A stretch of DNA of 64,000 nucleotides from assembly GCF_014648655.1 (NCBI RefSeq), contig NZ_BMRN01000006.1, positions 64,922 to 128,921 of the forward strand, read 5' to 3'. This document shows, piece by piece, positions 9,158 through 18,021 of the stretch (position 1 is the first letter of the stretch; each line of letters begins with the position of its first letter). The DNA comes from Streptomyces atratus (GTDB lineage: Bacteria > Actinomycetota > Actinomycetes > Streptomycetales > Streptomycetaceae). Below the pieces are notes generated by a model, which saw only the letters and a list, made by a program, of their open reading frames with translations, was not told the DNA's origin and ran no database searches. Position numbers and translations under genes: made by a program.

Positions 9158-9176
9158 TCCGGGACCGTCGGTCCCG
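9158..9176 (+). terminator. Hairpin after pheA
   Basis: CCGGGACC and GGTCCCGG form an 8-base-pair stem with a three-base loop, starting 7 bases after the pheA stop codon. Confidence 0.55.
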
Positions 9177-9236
9177 GGGAACGGTGCGCCCGGGTGCCGG
9201 TGCACCTGAAGGACCCGTGCTATCTACCGCTTTTCA

Positions 9237-9554
9237 TCATCCACAGAGTTATCCACAGGGGTGGTTCTCGACCTGGGGACAAGTCGACACTCCAATGCGA
9301 CATGGTCGACATATCGCTCCAGTCGGCTCAGATGCACCCACAGGCCGACAGGTCACCCGGGTGCCCCGTGTCACCTGAATTCCATTGATCAACTCTTTTG
9401 GGCGGCGAATTCCCACCCGAACGAGCGTCTGGAGTGGGTTTGAACGGGGAATCCATGAGCCCCCACGCGACTTTCGGAATGATCCCTTCCGATGTCCACA
9501 GATCTTCCCCACAGCCTGTGGATAACTTTGAGGAGCACCAGCACCTGTGGACAA
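9237..9554. promoter_or_regulatory. DnaA-box cluster I in the pheA-serS intergenic region
   Basis: The 618-base gap before serS holds no plausible gene but contains at least six matches to the 9-base DnaA box: TCATCCACA 9237-9245, TTATCCACA 9249-9257, and on the other strand TTGTCCCCA 9275-9283; then ATGTCCACA 9492-9500, TTATCCACA 9517-9525 (minus) and TTGTCCACA 9546-9554 (minus). The last is the Streptomyces-preferred box. The region is more A+T rich than its neighbours. DnaA binding here is inferred from sequence; the gap also presumably holds the serS promoter. Confidence 0.7.
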
Positions 9555-9769
9555 GTGACACCCAACTCCCCTGCCAGGCAAGGCGGATGCGTCAAGACGG
9601 TCGATACCTTCTGCCCCATTTAGGGGAATAAACTCTTTCTATTGACGATCGAGATCAACCCCAGCCACGTAATACCCTTCAGAATTACCAATTCAGGCAA
9701 TTCGGGCAAAGTGACACGCTTGGCAATATCGGTTCGAGCTGGAGAAGCGCACACCGGTAGCCTGGAGGA

Positions 9770-11047
9770 GTGATTGACCTTCGCCTGCTCCGTGAGGACC
9801 CCGACCGTGTTCGCGCCTCCCAGCGCGCCCGTGGAGAGGACGTCGCGCTCGTCGACGCCCTTCTCTCCGCCGACGAGCGGCGCAGGTCGTCCGGCGTCCG
9901 CTTCGACGAACTCCGCTCCGAGCAGAAATCGCTCGGCAAACTCATCCCCAAGGCTTCGCCCGAGGAGCGTGCCGAGCTCCTCAAGAAGGCCGAGCAGCTG
10001 AAGGCCGACGTCAAGGCGGCCGACGCGGCACAGGGCGAGGCCGACGCCCAGGCCAGGAGCCTGATGCTCCAGCTCGGCAACATCGTCCACGAGGACGTGC
10101 CGGTCGGTGGCGAGGAGGACTTCGTCGTCCTGGAGACACACGGCACGATCCGTGACTTCGGGGCAGAGGGCTTCGAGCCCAAGGACCACCTGGAGCTCGG
10201 CGAGAAGCTCGGCGCCATCGATATGGAGCGTGGCGCCAAGGTCTCCGGTTCGCGCTTCTACTACCTGACGGGTGTCGGCGCGCTGCTGGAGCTCGCCCTC
10301 GTCAACGCGGCGATCGCGCAGGCCACCGAGGCCGGCTTCGTCCCGATGCTGACGCCTGCGCTGGTCCGCCCGCGCGCCATGGAGGGCACCGGCTTCCTCG
10401 GCCAGGCCGCGGAGAACGTGTACCACCTGGAGAAGGACGACTTCTACCTGGTCGGCACCTCCGAGGTCCCGCTCGCCGCTTACCACATGGACGAGATCAT
10501 CGAGGCCGACAAGCTGCCACTGCGGTACGCGGGCTTCTCACCGTGCTTCCGCCGCGAGGCCGGTACATACGGCAAGGACACCCGGGGCATCTTCCGTGTC
10601 CACCAGTTCGACAAGGTCGAGATGTTCTCGTACGTCGACCCGGCGGACGCCGAGGCCGAGCACCGCAGGCTCCTGGACTGGGAGAAGCAGTGGCTCACCG
10701 CTCTTGAGCTGCCGTTCCAGGTGATCGATGTCGCCACCGGCGATCTGGGGGCCTCGGCCTCCCGCAAGTTCGACTGCGAGGCGTGGATCCCGACGCAGGG
10801 CAAGTACCGCGAGCTGACATCCGCTTCGAACTGCGACGGTTTCCAGGCGCGCCGTCTTTCCGTCCGGATGCGCGACGGTAAGAAGGTCCAGCCGCTGGCC
10901 ACGCTGAACGGCACGCTGTGCGCCGTACCGCGCACGATCGTGGCGATCCTGGAGAACCACCAGCTGGCCGACGGCTCCGTACGGGTGCCCGAGGTACTCC
11001 GGCCGTACCTGGGCGGGCGCGAGGTTCTGGAGCCGGTCGCCAAGTGA
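9770..11047 (+). CDS. serS: Seryl-tRNA synthetase
   Basis: A 425-residue class II synthetase that charges tRNA-Ser. It has the N-terminal long antiparallel coiled-coil tRNA-binding arm (about residues 25-105, Glu/Lys/Ala rich). Class II motif 2 lies in [19 protein letters not shown] with [12 protein letters not shown]. Motif 3 lies near [20 protein letters not shown]. Serine-site residues fall in [15 protein letters not shown]. The start is GTG 9770, preceded by GGAGG. It overlaps the HAD gene by four bases. A tRNA-Ser gene lies 0.9 kb downstream on the other strand. Confidence 0.95.
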   Translation: MIDLRLLREDPDRVRASQRARGEDVALVDALLSADERRRSSGVRFDELRSEQKSLGKLIPKASPEERAELLKKAEQLKADVKAADAAQGEADAQARSLMLQLGNIVHEDVPVGGEEDFVVLETHGTIRDFGAEGFEPKDHLELGEKLGAIDMERGAKVSGSRFYYLTGVGALLELALVNAAIAQATEAGFVPMLTPALVRPRAMEGTGFLGQAAENVYHLEKDDFYLVGTSEVPLAAYHMDEIIEADKLPLRYAGFSPCFRREAGTYGKDTRGIFRVHQFDKVEMFSYVDPADAEAEHRRLLDWEKQWLTALELPFQVIDVATGDLGASASRKFDCEAWIPTQGKYRELTSASNCDGFQARRLSVRMRDGKKVQPLATLNGTLCAVPRTIVAILENHQLADGSVRVPEVLRPYLGGREVLEPVAK

Positions 11048-11853
11048 CCTTTCCGTACAAGCTCGTCGCGACCGATCTCGACGGCACTCTGCTGCGTGAC
11101 GACGACACGGTCTCCGAGCGCACCCGTGAGGCACTGGCCGCGGTCACCGCGGCCGGTGCCGCGCACATCATCGTCACCGGTCGCGCTGTCCCGTGGACCC
11201 GGCACATTCTGGACGACCTGGGTTACGAGGGGCTCGCGGTCTGCGGCCAGGGCGCGCAGGTATACCACGCGGGTGAGCACAAGCTGCTGACCTCGCTGAC
11301 GCTGGACCGGCAGCTCGCCGGTCTCGCGCTGTCCAAGGTCGAGGCCGAGGTCGGCCCGCTGGCGCTGGCGGCGAGCCGCGACGGGCTCGACGGCGAAGTG
11401 CTGGTCGGCCCCGGCTACCGCGTGCAGGAAGGGCCGCTTCCGGCTGTCTTCGCGGAGGACCCGGCCGAGTTGTGGTCGGCCCCTCTGAACAAGGTCTACA
11501 TCCAGCATCCCGATCTCGACGACGACGCACTGGCGAAGGCCGCGCGATCGGCCGTCGGCAACCTGGTCGACGTCGTCATGGCCGGTCCTGGTGTGGTGGA
11601 GATCCTGCCGCTGGGGCTGACCAAGGCGACCGGACTCTCGCTGGCCGCGCGCCGGCTGGGTCTGAAGGCCGCTGACACTCTGGCCTTCGGTGACATGCCG
11701 AACGACATCCCGATGTTCGCCTGGGCACAGCGGGGTGTGGCAATGGCCAATGCGCATGAGGATCTGAAGGCCGTGGCACAGGAGATCACCACGTCCAACG
11801 AGGATGACGGCATCGCTGTGGTGCTGGAGCGGCTGCTCCAGTCGTACGGTTAA
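11044..11853 (+). CDS. Cof-type HAD-superfamily phosphatase
   Basis: A 269-residue HAD hydrolase of the IIB (Cof) class, expected to dephosphorylate sugar phosphates or flavin-type substrates. Motif I is DLDGTLL (nucleophile Asp and acid/base Asp) at about residues 10-16, motif II IIVTGR, motif III the Lys in LTKATGLS, and motif [14 protein letters not shown]. It starts GTG at 11044 inside the serS stop codon, so expression is coupled to serS; the longer frame upstream runs through serS and is rejected. A close paralogue with the same [10 protein letters not shown] start is at 22656. The substrate is unknown. Confidence 0.88.
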   Translation: MTFPYKLVATDLDGTLLRDDDTVSERTREALAAVTAAGAAHIIVTGRAVPWTRHILDDLGYEGLAVCGQGAQVYHAGEHKLLTSLTLDRQLAGLALSKVEAEVGPLALAASRDGLDGEVLVGPGYRVQEGPLPAVFAEDPAELWSAPLNKVYIQHPDLDDDALAKAARSAVGNLVDVVMAGPGVVEILPLGLTKATGLSLAARRLGLKAADTLAFGDMPNDIPMFAWAQRGVAMANAHEDLKAVAQEITTSNEDDGIAVVLERLLQSYG

Positions 11854-11920
11854 AGGCAGAGGTAGGGGCGGGCGGCTGGATCGGCTGCCCCACTCGTACT
11901 GGTACCCGACACTGTTGCTG

Positions 11921-12008
<88 letters not shown>

Positions 12009-12009
12009 G

Positions 12010-12315
12010 GGTGGGCGGCCGCACGATGCGCAGAAACCGCCCTGGGCGTCCTGCTCCGATCGGCACGGCGGAGTCGTCGGTGACTACTCCGGTGCCGGCT
12101 CGGACCCGCCCTGCTGGGAACTCGACGGACTCGGACTCTCGGTCATCGTCGCGCTCCTCTCCCGGCCTGTGACGTGCTTGTCGGCGTGCGGCTGTTGATG
12201 TCGGGGCGTGCTGCGCCGGTTTCGGCGTGTGCTGCACCAACTACTCTGACCGGGGCGGCCTTTCGGCGCCACCCATTTTCCGGGCAATACCGAAAGGCCG
12301 TGAACGGCCTTCGGA
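12010..12315. other. Intergenic stretch between tRNA-Ser and the winged-helix gene
   Basis: No convincing gene. On the minus strand ATG 12146 has an AGAGGAG-like ribosome site and opens a 20-codon frame (MTESPSPSSSQQGGSEPAPE) ending at 12084. It is Ser/Pro rich and too short to judge; it may be a leader or chance. Otherwise the stretch presumably holds the tRNA promoter on the minus strand. Confidence 0.35.
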
Positions 12316-13011
12316 TCAGCGCTGCTTGTTGCGGCGGCTCAGATCCTTCAGGTGGCGGGCGAGATCGTCCATCCTTCCGTCGATACGGGCGATGTCCTCG
12401 GAGAGGTGGCCCAGCCGCACGCTCATGGCGCCGACGACCTGGTGCGTGATGTCCATCCTCCGGTCGAGGCTGTCGAGCCGGTGCGACATCCGGTTGAGGA
12501 CGGGCCCGAGCTCCTGAAGCGCGCTGCCCACTCCTGCGAGGCAGCTCTCGATCCGGGTGACGCGGTGTTCGAGCGAGGCATAGCCCGCGCGCAGGTCCTG
12601 CTCGGCGTCGAGCAGATACGTACGGACGCATCGGGCGATGTCGCTGTCGCGAAGAAGCATCGCGACGTTGAGCACGGTCCTGCGGGTGTACAGGGTGAGC
12701 TGAGTGGCGGCCTGTGGATAACTGCCGTCCTCGTCACCGCCCCATAGGGACAACATGTCCCTATGGAATTCCCGCAGCTCAGGGCCGCGAAGCAGCCTGA
12801 GCCCGTTCTCCGTGACCTCGGCTCGATGCCGCTGGATGACCTTTTTGATGACCTCTGTGGATACTTCGAAGTAACGAGCCACATCCTCTGTGCGAAGGTG
12901 AATTCCGTCCGGGAGCACGACAAGGCTCTTGACCTTGTCGAGGACGTCGACGCGCCCCATCTGTTCGACGCGCAGCGCACGCGATTCGAGCAGGGCAACT
13001 TCCGTGGGCAT
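12316..13011 (-). CDS. Winged-helix DNA-binding protein with long C-terminal coiled coil
   Basis: A 231-residue protein. Residues about 28-75 (LRTEDVARYFEVSTEVIKKV) form a helix-turn-helix of the type seen in phage-like antirepressors. A middle stretch (LYTRRTVLNVAMLLRDSDIA, RCVRTYLLDAEQ) resembles the conserved domain of Streptomyces regulators of this kind. The last 90 residues show heptad repeats of hydrophobic residues with RMSHRLDSLDRRMD and RLGHLSEDIARIDGRMDDL, indicating a coiled coil and oligomer. The start is ATG 13011 because GGAAGG sits about 7 bases before it; ATG 13017 is the alternative. The regulated targets are unknown. Confidence 0.72.
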   Translation of the reverse strand: MPTEVALLESRALRVEQMGRVDVLDKVKSLVVLPDGIHLRTEDVARYFEVSTEVIKKVIQRHRAEVTENGLRLLRGPELREFHRDMLSLWGGDEDGSYPQAATQLTLYTRRTVLNVAMLLRDSDIARCVRTYLLDAEQDLRAGYASLEHRVTRIESCLAGVGSALQELGPVLNRMSHRLDSLDRRMDITHQVVGAMSVRLGHLSEDIARIDGRMDDLARHLKDLSRRNKQR

Positions 13012-13246
13012 GGACATGCCTTCCGATCGTGAAACCGACGGCGGACAGCCCTGTCCCGGGCTTGAGGGGCGGAGGACGCTCACGGTTGCCACTCACTCAA
13101 TGACCGACCCGGCGGGTGCTCCCTCACCGGCATCGACAATCCCTGATTTCACGAAAGCTACGACGCCACAGATTCCAGTTGCCTCCACGCGCCCTGCACA
13201 ACGAACCGATAACCGTACAGTTACGCGTAATACTGTCCGAAATATG

Positions 13247-13276
13247 TCAACCCCCGCCCAGGGGCGAGGGTTGACG
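13247..13276 (-). terminator. Hairpin after the ABC operon
   Basis: GTCAACCC at 13247-13254 pairs with GGGTTGAC at 13269-13276, with extra GCCC/GGGC pairing inside. It lies 58 bases past the last ABC permease stop and before the winged-helix gene. A nearby palindrome around TACGCGTA (13223-13230), flanked by ACAGT and ACTGT, may be an operator for that gene. The rest of 13012-13333 shows nothing else. Confidence 0.5.
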
Positions 13277-13333
13277 AAGATCGAAATGATCGTAGACGCA
13301 GCACGACAGAGGTACCCGGGGGAAGCCCCCCGA

Positions 13334-14053
13334 TCACTCCTCGCCGGCCAGCTTCAGTGTGCGCAGCTTCTGACCCGCGTACCAGGTCGCCGCCACCGTG
13401 ACCGCCACCAGCAGGACCGTCGCGACCGGCAGCCCGACGTCGGAGGTGATCGCGCCGGCCCCGCCGACCTTCTCTGCAACCGCGAGGGACCACTGCTGAA
13501 CGCTGAGCGTGCGCGCCCCCGGCACCAGGGTGCCGAAGAGGGCCTCCCACACCAGCGCGTAGACGAGGCCGAAGACGACCGCGTGCCGGCTGACGGTGCC
13601 CAGCAGCAGGAACAGCGAGCTGTACGCGATCGAGGCGACCAGCGCAGCGATGGTGTAGGCCACCGCGATCTGCTGGCCGTTTCCGTTGAGGATCAGCCCC
13701 GCGATCAGCGTGGGCAGTGCGGAGAAGACCATCGTGACGGCGATGGCCACGATCAGCTTGGTGAAGATGATCGTCGGCCGTTTCACCGGCTTGGCCAGCA
13801 GATAGACGATCGATCCGTCGTCGATCTCGGGACCGATGGCTCCGGTTCCGGCGATCACGCCGATCAGCGGCACCATCGTGGCGATGGCGAAGCCGCCCAG
13901 CACATCCGAGGCGACCTGGTCATCGGCTCCGGCGAACGCCCGTACCGCCACGGCGATGACCACCAGCAGCGCCGGCAGGACGAAGAGGATGGCGGCCCGG
14001 CGCCGGCCGAGCAGGGCCCGGTAGGTGAGCCGGGCGACTGTGGGGTCGTACAT
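13334..14053 (-). CDS. ABC-2-type transporter permease
   Basis: A 239-residue integral membrane protein with six hydrophobic segments, beginning with ILFVLPALLVVIAVAVRAF after a basic N-terminus. The LLAKPVKRPTIIFTKLIVAIAV region is the coupling segment typical of ABC-2 permeases (NosY/Nat type). It is the last of four genes on this strand and follows its ATPase by 30 bases. It should pair with the ATPase at 14084-14995. The substrate is unknown. Confidence 0.85.
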   Translation of the reverse strand: MYDPTVARLTYRALLGRRRAAILFVLPALLVVIAVAVRAFAGADDQVASDVLGGFAIATMVPLIGVIAGTGAIGPEIDDGSIVYLLAKPVKRPTIIFTKLIVAIAVTMVFSALPTLIAGLILNGNGQQIAVAYTIAALVASIAYSSLFLLLGTVSRHAVVFGLVYALVWEALFGTLVPGARTLSVQQWSLAVAEKVGGAGAITSDVGLPVATVLLVAVTVAATWYAGQKLRTLKLAGEE

Positions 14054-14083
14054 GACGCTTCACAGCTCCTTTCAGGCCACTAC

Positions 14084-14995
14084 TCAGGCCGCTACGAGAT
14101 AGGAAAAGACCGATTCGAGGGACTCGTCGGACGGCGAAACGGTCAGAAGGCGAATTCCGTGGTCACGTGCGACCTTCGGCAGCAACTCTGTGAAGCGTCC
14201 GAAGTCGACCGCCTGGATACGCAGGGCCTGTTCGCCCAGGTCCACCTCGATACCGGCCGTCGACGGGTCGGCGATGAGCGCGGCAGCGAGGGCTCGGTCA
14301 TCGCTGGAACGTACGAGATAGCGGTGCGGGCGATCCGTCATCAGCCGGCGGATCTTCCGGAAGTCACCGGATGCCGCGTGCCGTCCCGCCACGATCACCT
14401 CGATGTGCGAGGCGAGTTGTTCGACCTCTTCGAGGATGTGGGAGGAGAAGAGCACGCTACGGCCCTCCGCCCCCATCCGCCGCAGCAGCGCCATCAGCTG
14501 CATCCGCTGGCGCGGGTCCATCCCGTTGAACGGCTCGTCGAGCAGCAGCACCGACGGTTCGTGGACCAGGGCGGACGCCATCTTCACGCGCTGGCGCATG
14601 CCCTTGCTGTACGTCGAGATCTTGCGGTCCTGCGCGTACTCCATCTCGACCGTGGCCAGCGCCTTCTGCGCCGCCGCATCGCCGAGCCCCTGCAGTTCCG
14701 CATTGGCGACGACGAATTCGCGGCCGGTCAGGAAGTCGTACATCCCTTCCCGTTCCGGCACGATCCCGATCTCCTTGTACACCGCTTCATTGCGCCAGAT
14801 CGGCCGGCCGTCGAGCGTGACCGTGCCAGTCGACGGAGCGAGGAAACCGGCCATCATGTTGATCAGCGTGGACTTTCCCGCGCCGTTGGGGCCGAGCAGC
14901 CCGGTGACGCCCTGGCCGACCGTCATGCTCACGTCGTTGACGGCGACCACATTGCCGAACCAGCGCGAGGTGTGGTCGATCTCGATGGTGGTCAC
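14084..14995 (-). CDS. ABC transporter ATP-binding protein
   Basis: A 303-residue ATPase of the NatA/DRR type. Walker A is GLLGPNGAGKSTLI, the signature is YSKGMRQRVKMASALVHEPSVLLLDEP with Walker B, and a C-terminal extension of about 80 residues is typical of antibiotic/lipid exporters. It starts at GTG 14995 overlapping the upstream permease stop by four bases (GTGA), so the 63 extra residues of the longer frame are rejected. It serves the downstream permease. Confidence 0.88.
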   Translation of the reverse strand: MTTIEIDHTSRWFGNVVAVNDVSMTVGQGVTGLLGPNGAGKSTLINMMAGFLAPSTGTVTLDGRPIWRNEAVYKEIGIVPEREGMYDFLTGREFVVANAELQGLGDAAAQKALATVEMEYAQDRKISTYSKGMRQRVKMASALVHEPSVLLLDEPFNGMDPRQRMQLMALLRRMGAEGRSVLFSSHILEEVEQLASHIEVIVAGRHAASGDFRKIRRLMTDRPHRYLVRSSDDRALAAALIADPSTAGIEVDLGEQALRIQAVDFGRFTELLPKVARDHGIRLLTVSPSDESLESVFSYLVAA

Positions 14996-15900
14996 AGCCC
15001 GACCCTCCGGTAGCGGCGCATCAGTACGGCGTACGAGCCGGCGACGAGCGCGAGAACAACGATCAGATAGACCACGCCGGCCCCAACCCCCGGACCTTCC
15101 CCTCCGGGGAAGGCCGAAGTGGCCCCGAGGAACGCGGTCTGTACACCACCGATCAGCGTGATGGGGGAGAAGAGCCCCAGCCACTCGATGGCCCCCGTCG
15201 AACCCGTCTGCCAGGCAATGGCCTGGACCGTCGAGACCGCGCCGAAGGAGATGGTCAGTACGGCGATCACCGCGGCAACACCGAAACCGCGGCGCGGTGT
15301 CAGCGCGGCCATCACCAGGCCCAGTCCGGCGAAGAGCACGGACAGCAGCGCCACCGAAACCAGCCCCTGTCCGAACCCCTTGGTCTGCTCGGCGAAGTCG
15401 AACTTCCCCAGCAGCGCGCCCACATAGAGGATGACGAGCGGCGCCCCGGTGAGGATGAAGAGCGCGGACGCCATGGCCGCCAGCTTCGCGACGACATAGT
15501 CGGCCCGCTCGATCGGCCGCGAGAAGTACAGCGGCACACTCTTGAAGCGCAGGTCACGGGAGACCGACTGCGGTGCCTGCGCGGCGAGGAAGAGTCCGAT
15601 GACGGCCTGCAGATAGATCGCGAACGCCGTGTACTTGATCGGCAGAGCCGTGGTCCCCGGGGCGGCGATGGCAACCGCGACGATGATCGCTGCGACCATG
15701 CACATCACACCGAACAGCAGCATCGGCAGCACCTTGGACTTCGCGGAACGCCCCAGTCCGAAGGAACCCCGCAGGGACTGCGAGTAGAGCGAGCGCCGCG
15801 CATAGCTGCGTCCCAGCCGCTTGCCGTCGTAGGAGCGGTACCCGATGTTGTGGATCCGGGAGGTCTCGCTCCCGCTCACGGCTCCGGTCTCAGTGCTCAT
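14992..15900 (-). CDS. ABC-2-type transporter permease
   Basis: A 302-residue membrane protein with a soluble N-terminal stretch (about residues 1-45, RIHNIGYRSYDGKRLGR) and about six transmembrane helices, including VLPMLLFGVMCMVAAIIVAVAI. The conserved FSRPIERADYVVAKLAAM coupling helix is visible. The start is ATG 15900, inside the 3' end of the upstream ATPase gene (11-base overlap), and its stop overlaps the next ATPase start. It probably pairs with the ATPase at 15890-16924. Confidence 0.85.
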   Translation of the reverse strand: MSTETGAVSGSETSRIHNIGYRSYDGKRLGRSYARRSLYSQSLRGSFGLGRSAKSKVLPMLLFGVMCMVAAIIVAVAIAAPGTTALPIKYTAFAIYLQAVIGLFLAAQAPQSVSRDLRFKSVPLYFSRPIERADYVVAKLAAMASALFILTGAPLVILYVGALLGKFDFAEQTKGFGQGLVSVALLSVLFAGLGLVMAALTPRRGFGVAAVIAVLTISFGAVSTVQAIAWQTGSTGAIEWLGLFSPITLIGGVQTAFLGATSAFPGGEGPGVGAGVVYLIVVLALVAGSYAVLMRRYRRVGL

Positions 15901-16924
15901 CACGACCGCTCCCCTTCTGCTGTACGGCCCCGACAACCGCGGACACGGTCTGCGTGACGGCTGCGGCGCGCGGTGCCTCTTCGGTACGGAAGACCTCGGC
16001 GATGTGATGGCGCCGCTGCTCCATCCGCACGAGACCGAGCCCGAGCCCGGCCACGCTGTCGCGCACGATGTCGTACGTCTCCTCGCCGGTCGCCTCGACC
16101 AGCAGGATGTGACCCGCACCGGGCAGCCCCTGCCCGTCGAGACCGTCGTGGCCCACGAGGTTGACGCCGGCCCGGGTGAGGACCTGACGCAGTGCGTCGG
16201 TGCCGTCCGGGTGGGTGTCGCTGTCGGTGACCTCGACCGCGAGGGTCGTGGTGGTCTGCGTGAAGTCGCTGGTGGAGCTGGAGCGCAGAAGTGTGCCGCC
16301 ATCGATGACGACGACATGGTCGCAGGTGCGTTCCAGCTCGCCCAGGAGGTGCGAGGTGACCAGGACCGAGATGCCGAAGTCCGTGTGTACGCGGCGGATC
16401 AGCCCGAGCATCTCGTCGCGGCCGACCGGGTCGAGGCCGTTCGTCGGCTCGTCGAGCAGGACCAGCTGCGGGTCGTGGACCAGTGCCTGGGCCAGTTTCA
16501 CGCGCTGCTTCATGCCGGTCGAGTAGCCGCCGATGGGGCGGTAGCGCTCCTCGTACAGACCGACGTGGCGCAGTGTGTCGGCGGTGCGCTCGCGCGCTGC
16601 CGTCGGCGGCAGTCCGGACATCCGCGCCATGTGGACGACGAACTCGGTGGCCGAGACGTCCGGCGGCAGACAGTCGTGCTCGGGCATGTAGCCGACCCGT
16701 TCCCGGATGGCGGCGCCACTGGTGGCGACGTCGAGTCCGAGCACCGCGGCCCGGCCTTCGGTGGCAGGGGACAGACCCAGCAGGATCTTGATCAATGTGG
16801 ACTTGCCGGCTCCATTGGAACCCACCAGGCCGGTCACACCGGGTCCGATGTCCAGGGAGAGCCGGTCAAGCGCGGTCACCCGGGGGAACCGCTTGCTCAG
16901 GCTTTCGGTCGCGATCACAGTCAC
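15890..16924 (-). CDS. ABC transporter ATP-binding protein, first gene of a four-gene operon
   Basis: A 344-residue ATPase. Walker A is GLVGSNGAGKSTLIKILLG; signature and Walker B are YSTGMKQRVKLAQALVHDPQLVLLDEP; the switch His is in TSHLLGELE. A C-terminal domain follows, as in drug-resistance ATPases. The start is taken as GTG 16924 (VTVIATESLSKRFP); the open frame continues upstream to 17083 without similarity. Four overlapping or closely spaced genes (ATPase, permease, ATPase, permease) suggest two half-exporters or a single complex with two distinct ATPases and permeases. The substrate is unknown. Confidence 0.87.
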   Translation of the reverse strand: MTVIATESLSKRFPRVTALDRLSLDIGPGVTGLVGSNGAGKSTLIKILLGLSPATEGRAAVLGLDVATSGAAIRERVGYMPEHDCLPPDVSATEFVVHMARMSGLPPTAARERTADTLRHVGLYEERYRPIGGYSTGMKQRVKLAQALVHDPQLVLLDEPTNGLDPVGRDEMLGLIRRVHTDFGISVLVTSHLLGELERTCDHVVVIDGGTLLRSSSTSDFTQTTTTLAVEVTDSDTHPDGTDALRQVLTRAGVNLVGHDGLDGQGLPGAGHILLVEATGEETYDIVRDSVAGLGLGLVRMEQRRHHIAEVFRTEEAPRAAAVTQTVSAVVGAVQQKGSGRDEH

Positions 16925-17061
16925 GTCTTCGAAGATAGTGGCGCAGACCACACCGGTCGTCAGCCCTGGCGGCTGGATCCGCATCAGACTCCAGGCGTAC
17001 GGACCCGTAGGGGGCCACCACGGGGAAGGAGCCAGGAGGTCGGGGGAAAGGCCTGCCCGGG

Positions 17062-17070
17062 TTGTCCACA
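17062..17070 (+). promoter_or_regulatory. Single perfect DnaA box
   Basis: TTGTCCACA, the Streptomyces-preferred DnaA box, lies in the 245-base divergent promoter region between the ABC operon and the M24 peptidase gene. Confidence 0.5.
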
Positions 17071-17169
17071 GGTCTCCGCACACCTCTTGACGCAGTCGCC
17101 GGACATTGTCACATTCATCAGTGTCACGTTACGGGCACGTACCGCACACTGCAGGGAACGGACGGTGGC

Positions 17170-18021
17170 ATGACCTCGGCAGTCAAGGACGAACAGGCCC
17201 CGGAGCTGCGGGGGTTCAGAGAAGTACAACGTCTCGCGTACGACTGCGCCGAGGCGGTCGCCGCCCGGCTCACGCCGGGGGTGACCGAGCGCGAGGCTGC
17301 CCGCATGCAGCGCGACTGGCTGCGCGAGCGCGGGGTGCGGGACTGGTTCCACCTCCCCTTCGCCTGGTTCGGGGACCGCACGGCGTTCGCCGGCTTCAAG
17401 GTGCCCCTGCAGTTCTTCCCGACCAACCGGAAACTGGAGCCGGGGATGCCGTTCATCCTCGACATGGCCCCGGTGCACAAGGGCTTCACAGCGGACATCG
17501 GCTACTCCGGCTGCCTCGGGCTCAGTCCCCTGCACGACAAGCTCCTGGCCGATCTGGAAGTCCACCGTGAGCTGATTCTGCGCGAGGTGCGGGAGCGGCG
17601 TTCGCTGCGCGAGATCTACGAGGACGTCGAACGCCTGATGATCAAGCAGGGGTACGTCAACAGACATCGTGCCTACCCCTTCGGCGTCATCGCCCACAAG
17701 ATCGACCGCGTGGCCGAGCACCGCTGGTCCCCCCATGTGTTCGGCTTCGGCACCCAGTCGCTCAAGGGTCTGATGAGCGACGCACTGCACGGACACCGGG
17801 ACGGCTGGTCGCCGCTGTGGAGTCCATACCGCTTCTCCGACCATCCGCCGCAGCCCGGGCTGTGGGCGGTCGAACCCCACCTCGGATTCCGGGGTACGGG
17901 TGCCAAGTTCGAGGAGATCCTGGTGGTCACCGACTCCAGGGACCCCGAACAGAGCGCCTTCTGGCTGGACGACGATCTGCCGCATGTGCGGCGCTGGGCC
18001 GAGGAGAGGGTGGCGGCATGA
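17170..18021 (+). CDS. M24-family metallopeptidase-like protein
   Basis: A 283-residue pita-bread-fold protein related to methionine and Xaa-Pro aminopeptidases, but without the AMP_N domain. Metal-site candidates are the two Asp in ILDMAPVHKGFTADIGY, the His in FGVIAHKID, and Glu in LWAVEPHLGF and FEEILVV. It starts at ATG 17170 (MTSAVKDEQ); the longer frame from 17062 would start inside a DnaA box. Its stop overlaps the next gene's start (ATGA), so it is coupled to the hydrolase/SDR fusion. It may hydrolyse a peptide-like or C-N bond; the substrate is unknown. Confidence 0.8.
   Translation: MTSAVKDEQAPELRGFREVQRLAYDCAEAVAARLTPGVTEREAARMQRDWLRERGVRDWFHLPFAWFGDRTAFAGFKVPLQFFPTNRKLEPGMPFILDMAPVHKGFTADIGYSGCLGLSPLHDKLLADLEVHRELILREVRERRSLREIYEDVERLMIKQGYVNRHRAYPFGVIAHKIDRVAEHRWSPHVFGFGTQSLKGLMSDALHGHRDGWSPLWSPYRFSDHPPQPGLWAVEPHLGFRGTGAKFEEILVVTDSRDPEQSAFWLDDDLPHVRRWAEERVAA

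Noticed and set aside
9152..9769. Possible T-box leader upstream of serS
   Set aside because: No T-box core (TGGNACCGCG-like) or specifier stem recognised; DnaA boxes explain the conserved words.
12084..12146. 20-codon minus-strand frame with a ribosome-like site
   Set aside because: Too short and low complexity; mentioned only in the intergenic entry.
12929..15013. 694-codon plus-strand frame opposite the ABC transporter genes
   Set aside because: Low-complexity His/Gln/Arg/Asp-rich translation without domains, antisense to two well-supported ABC genes.
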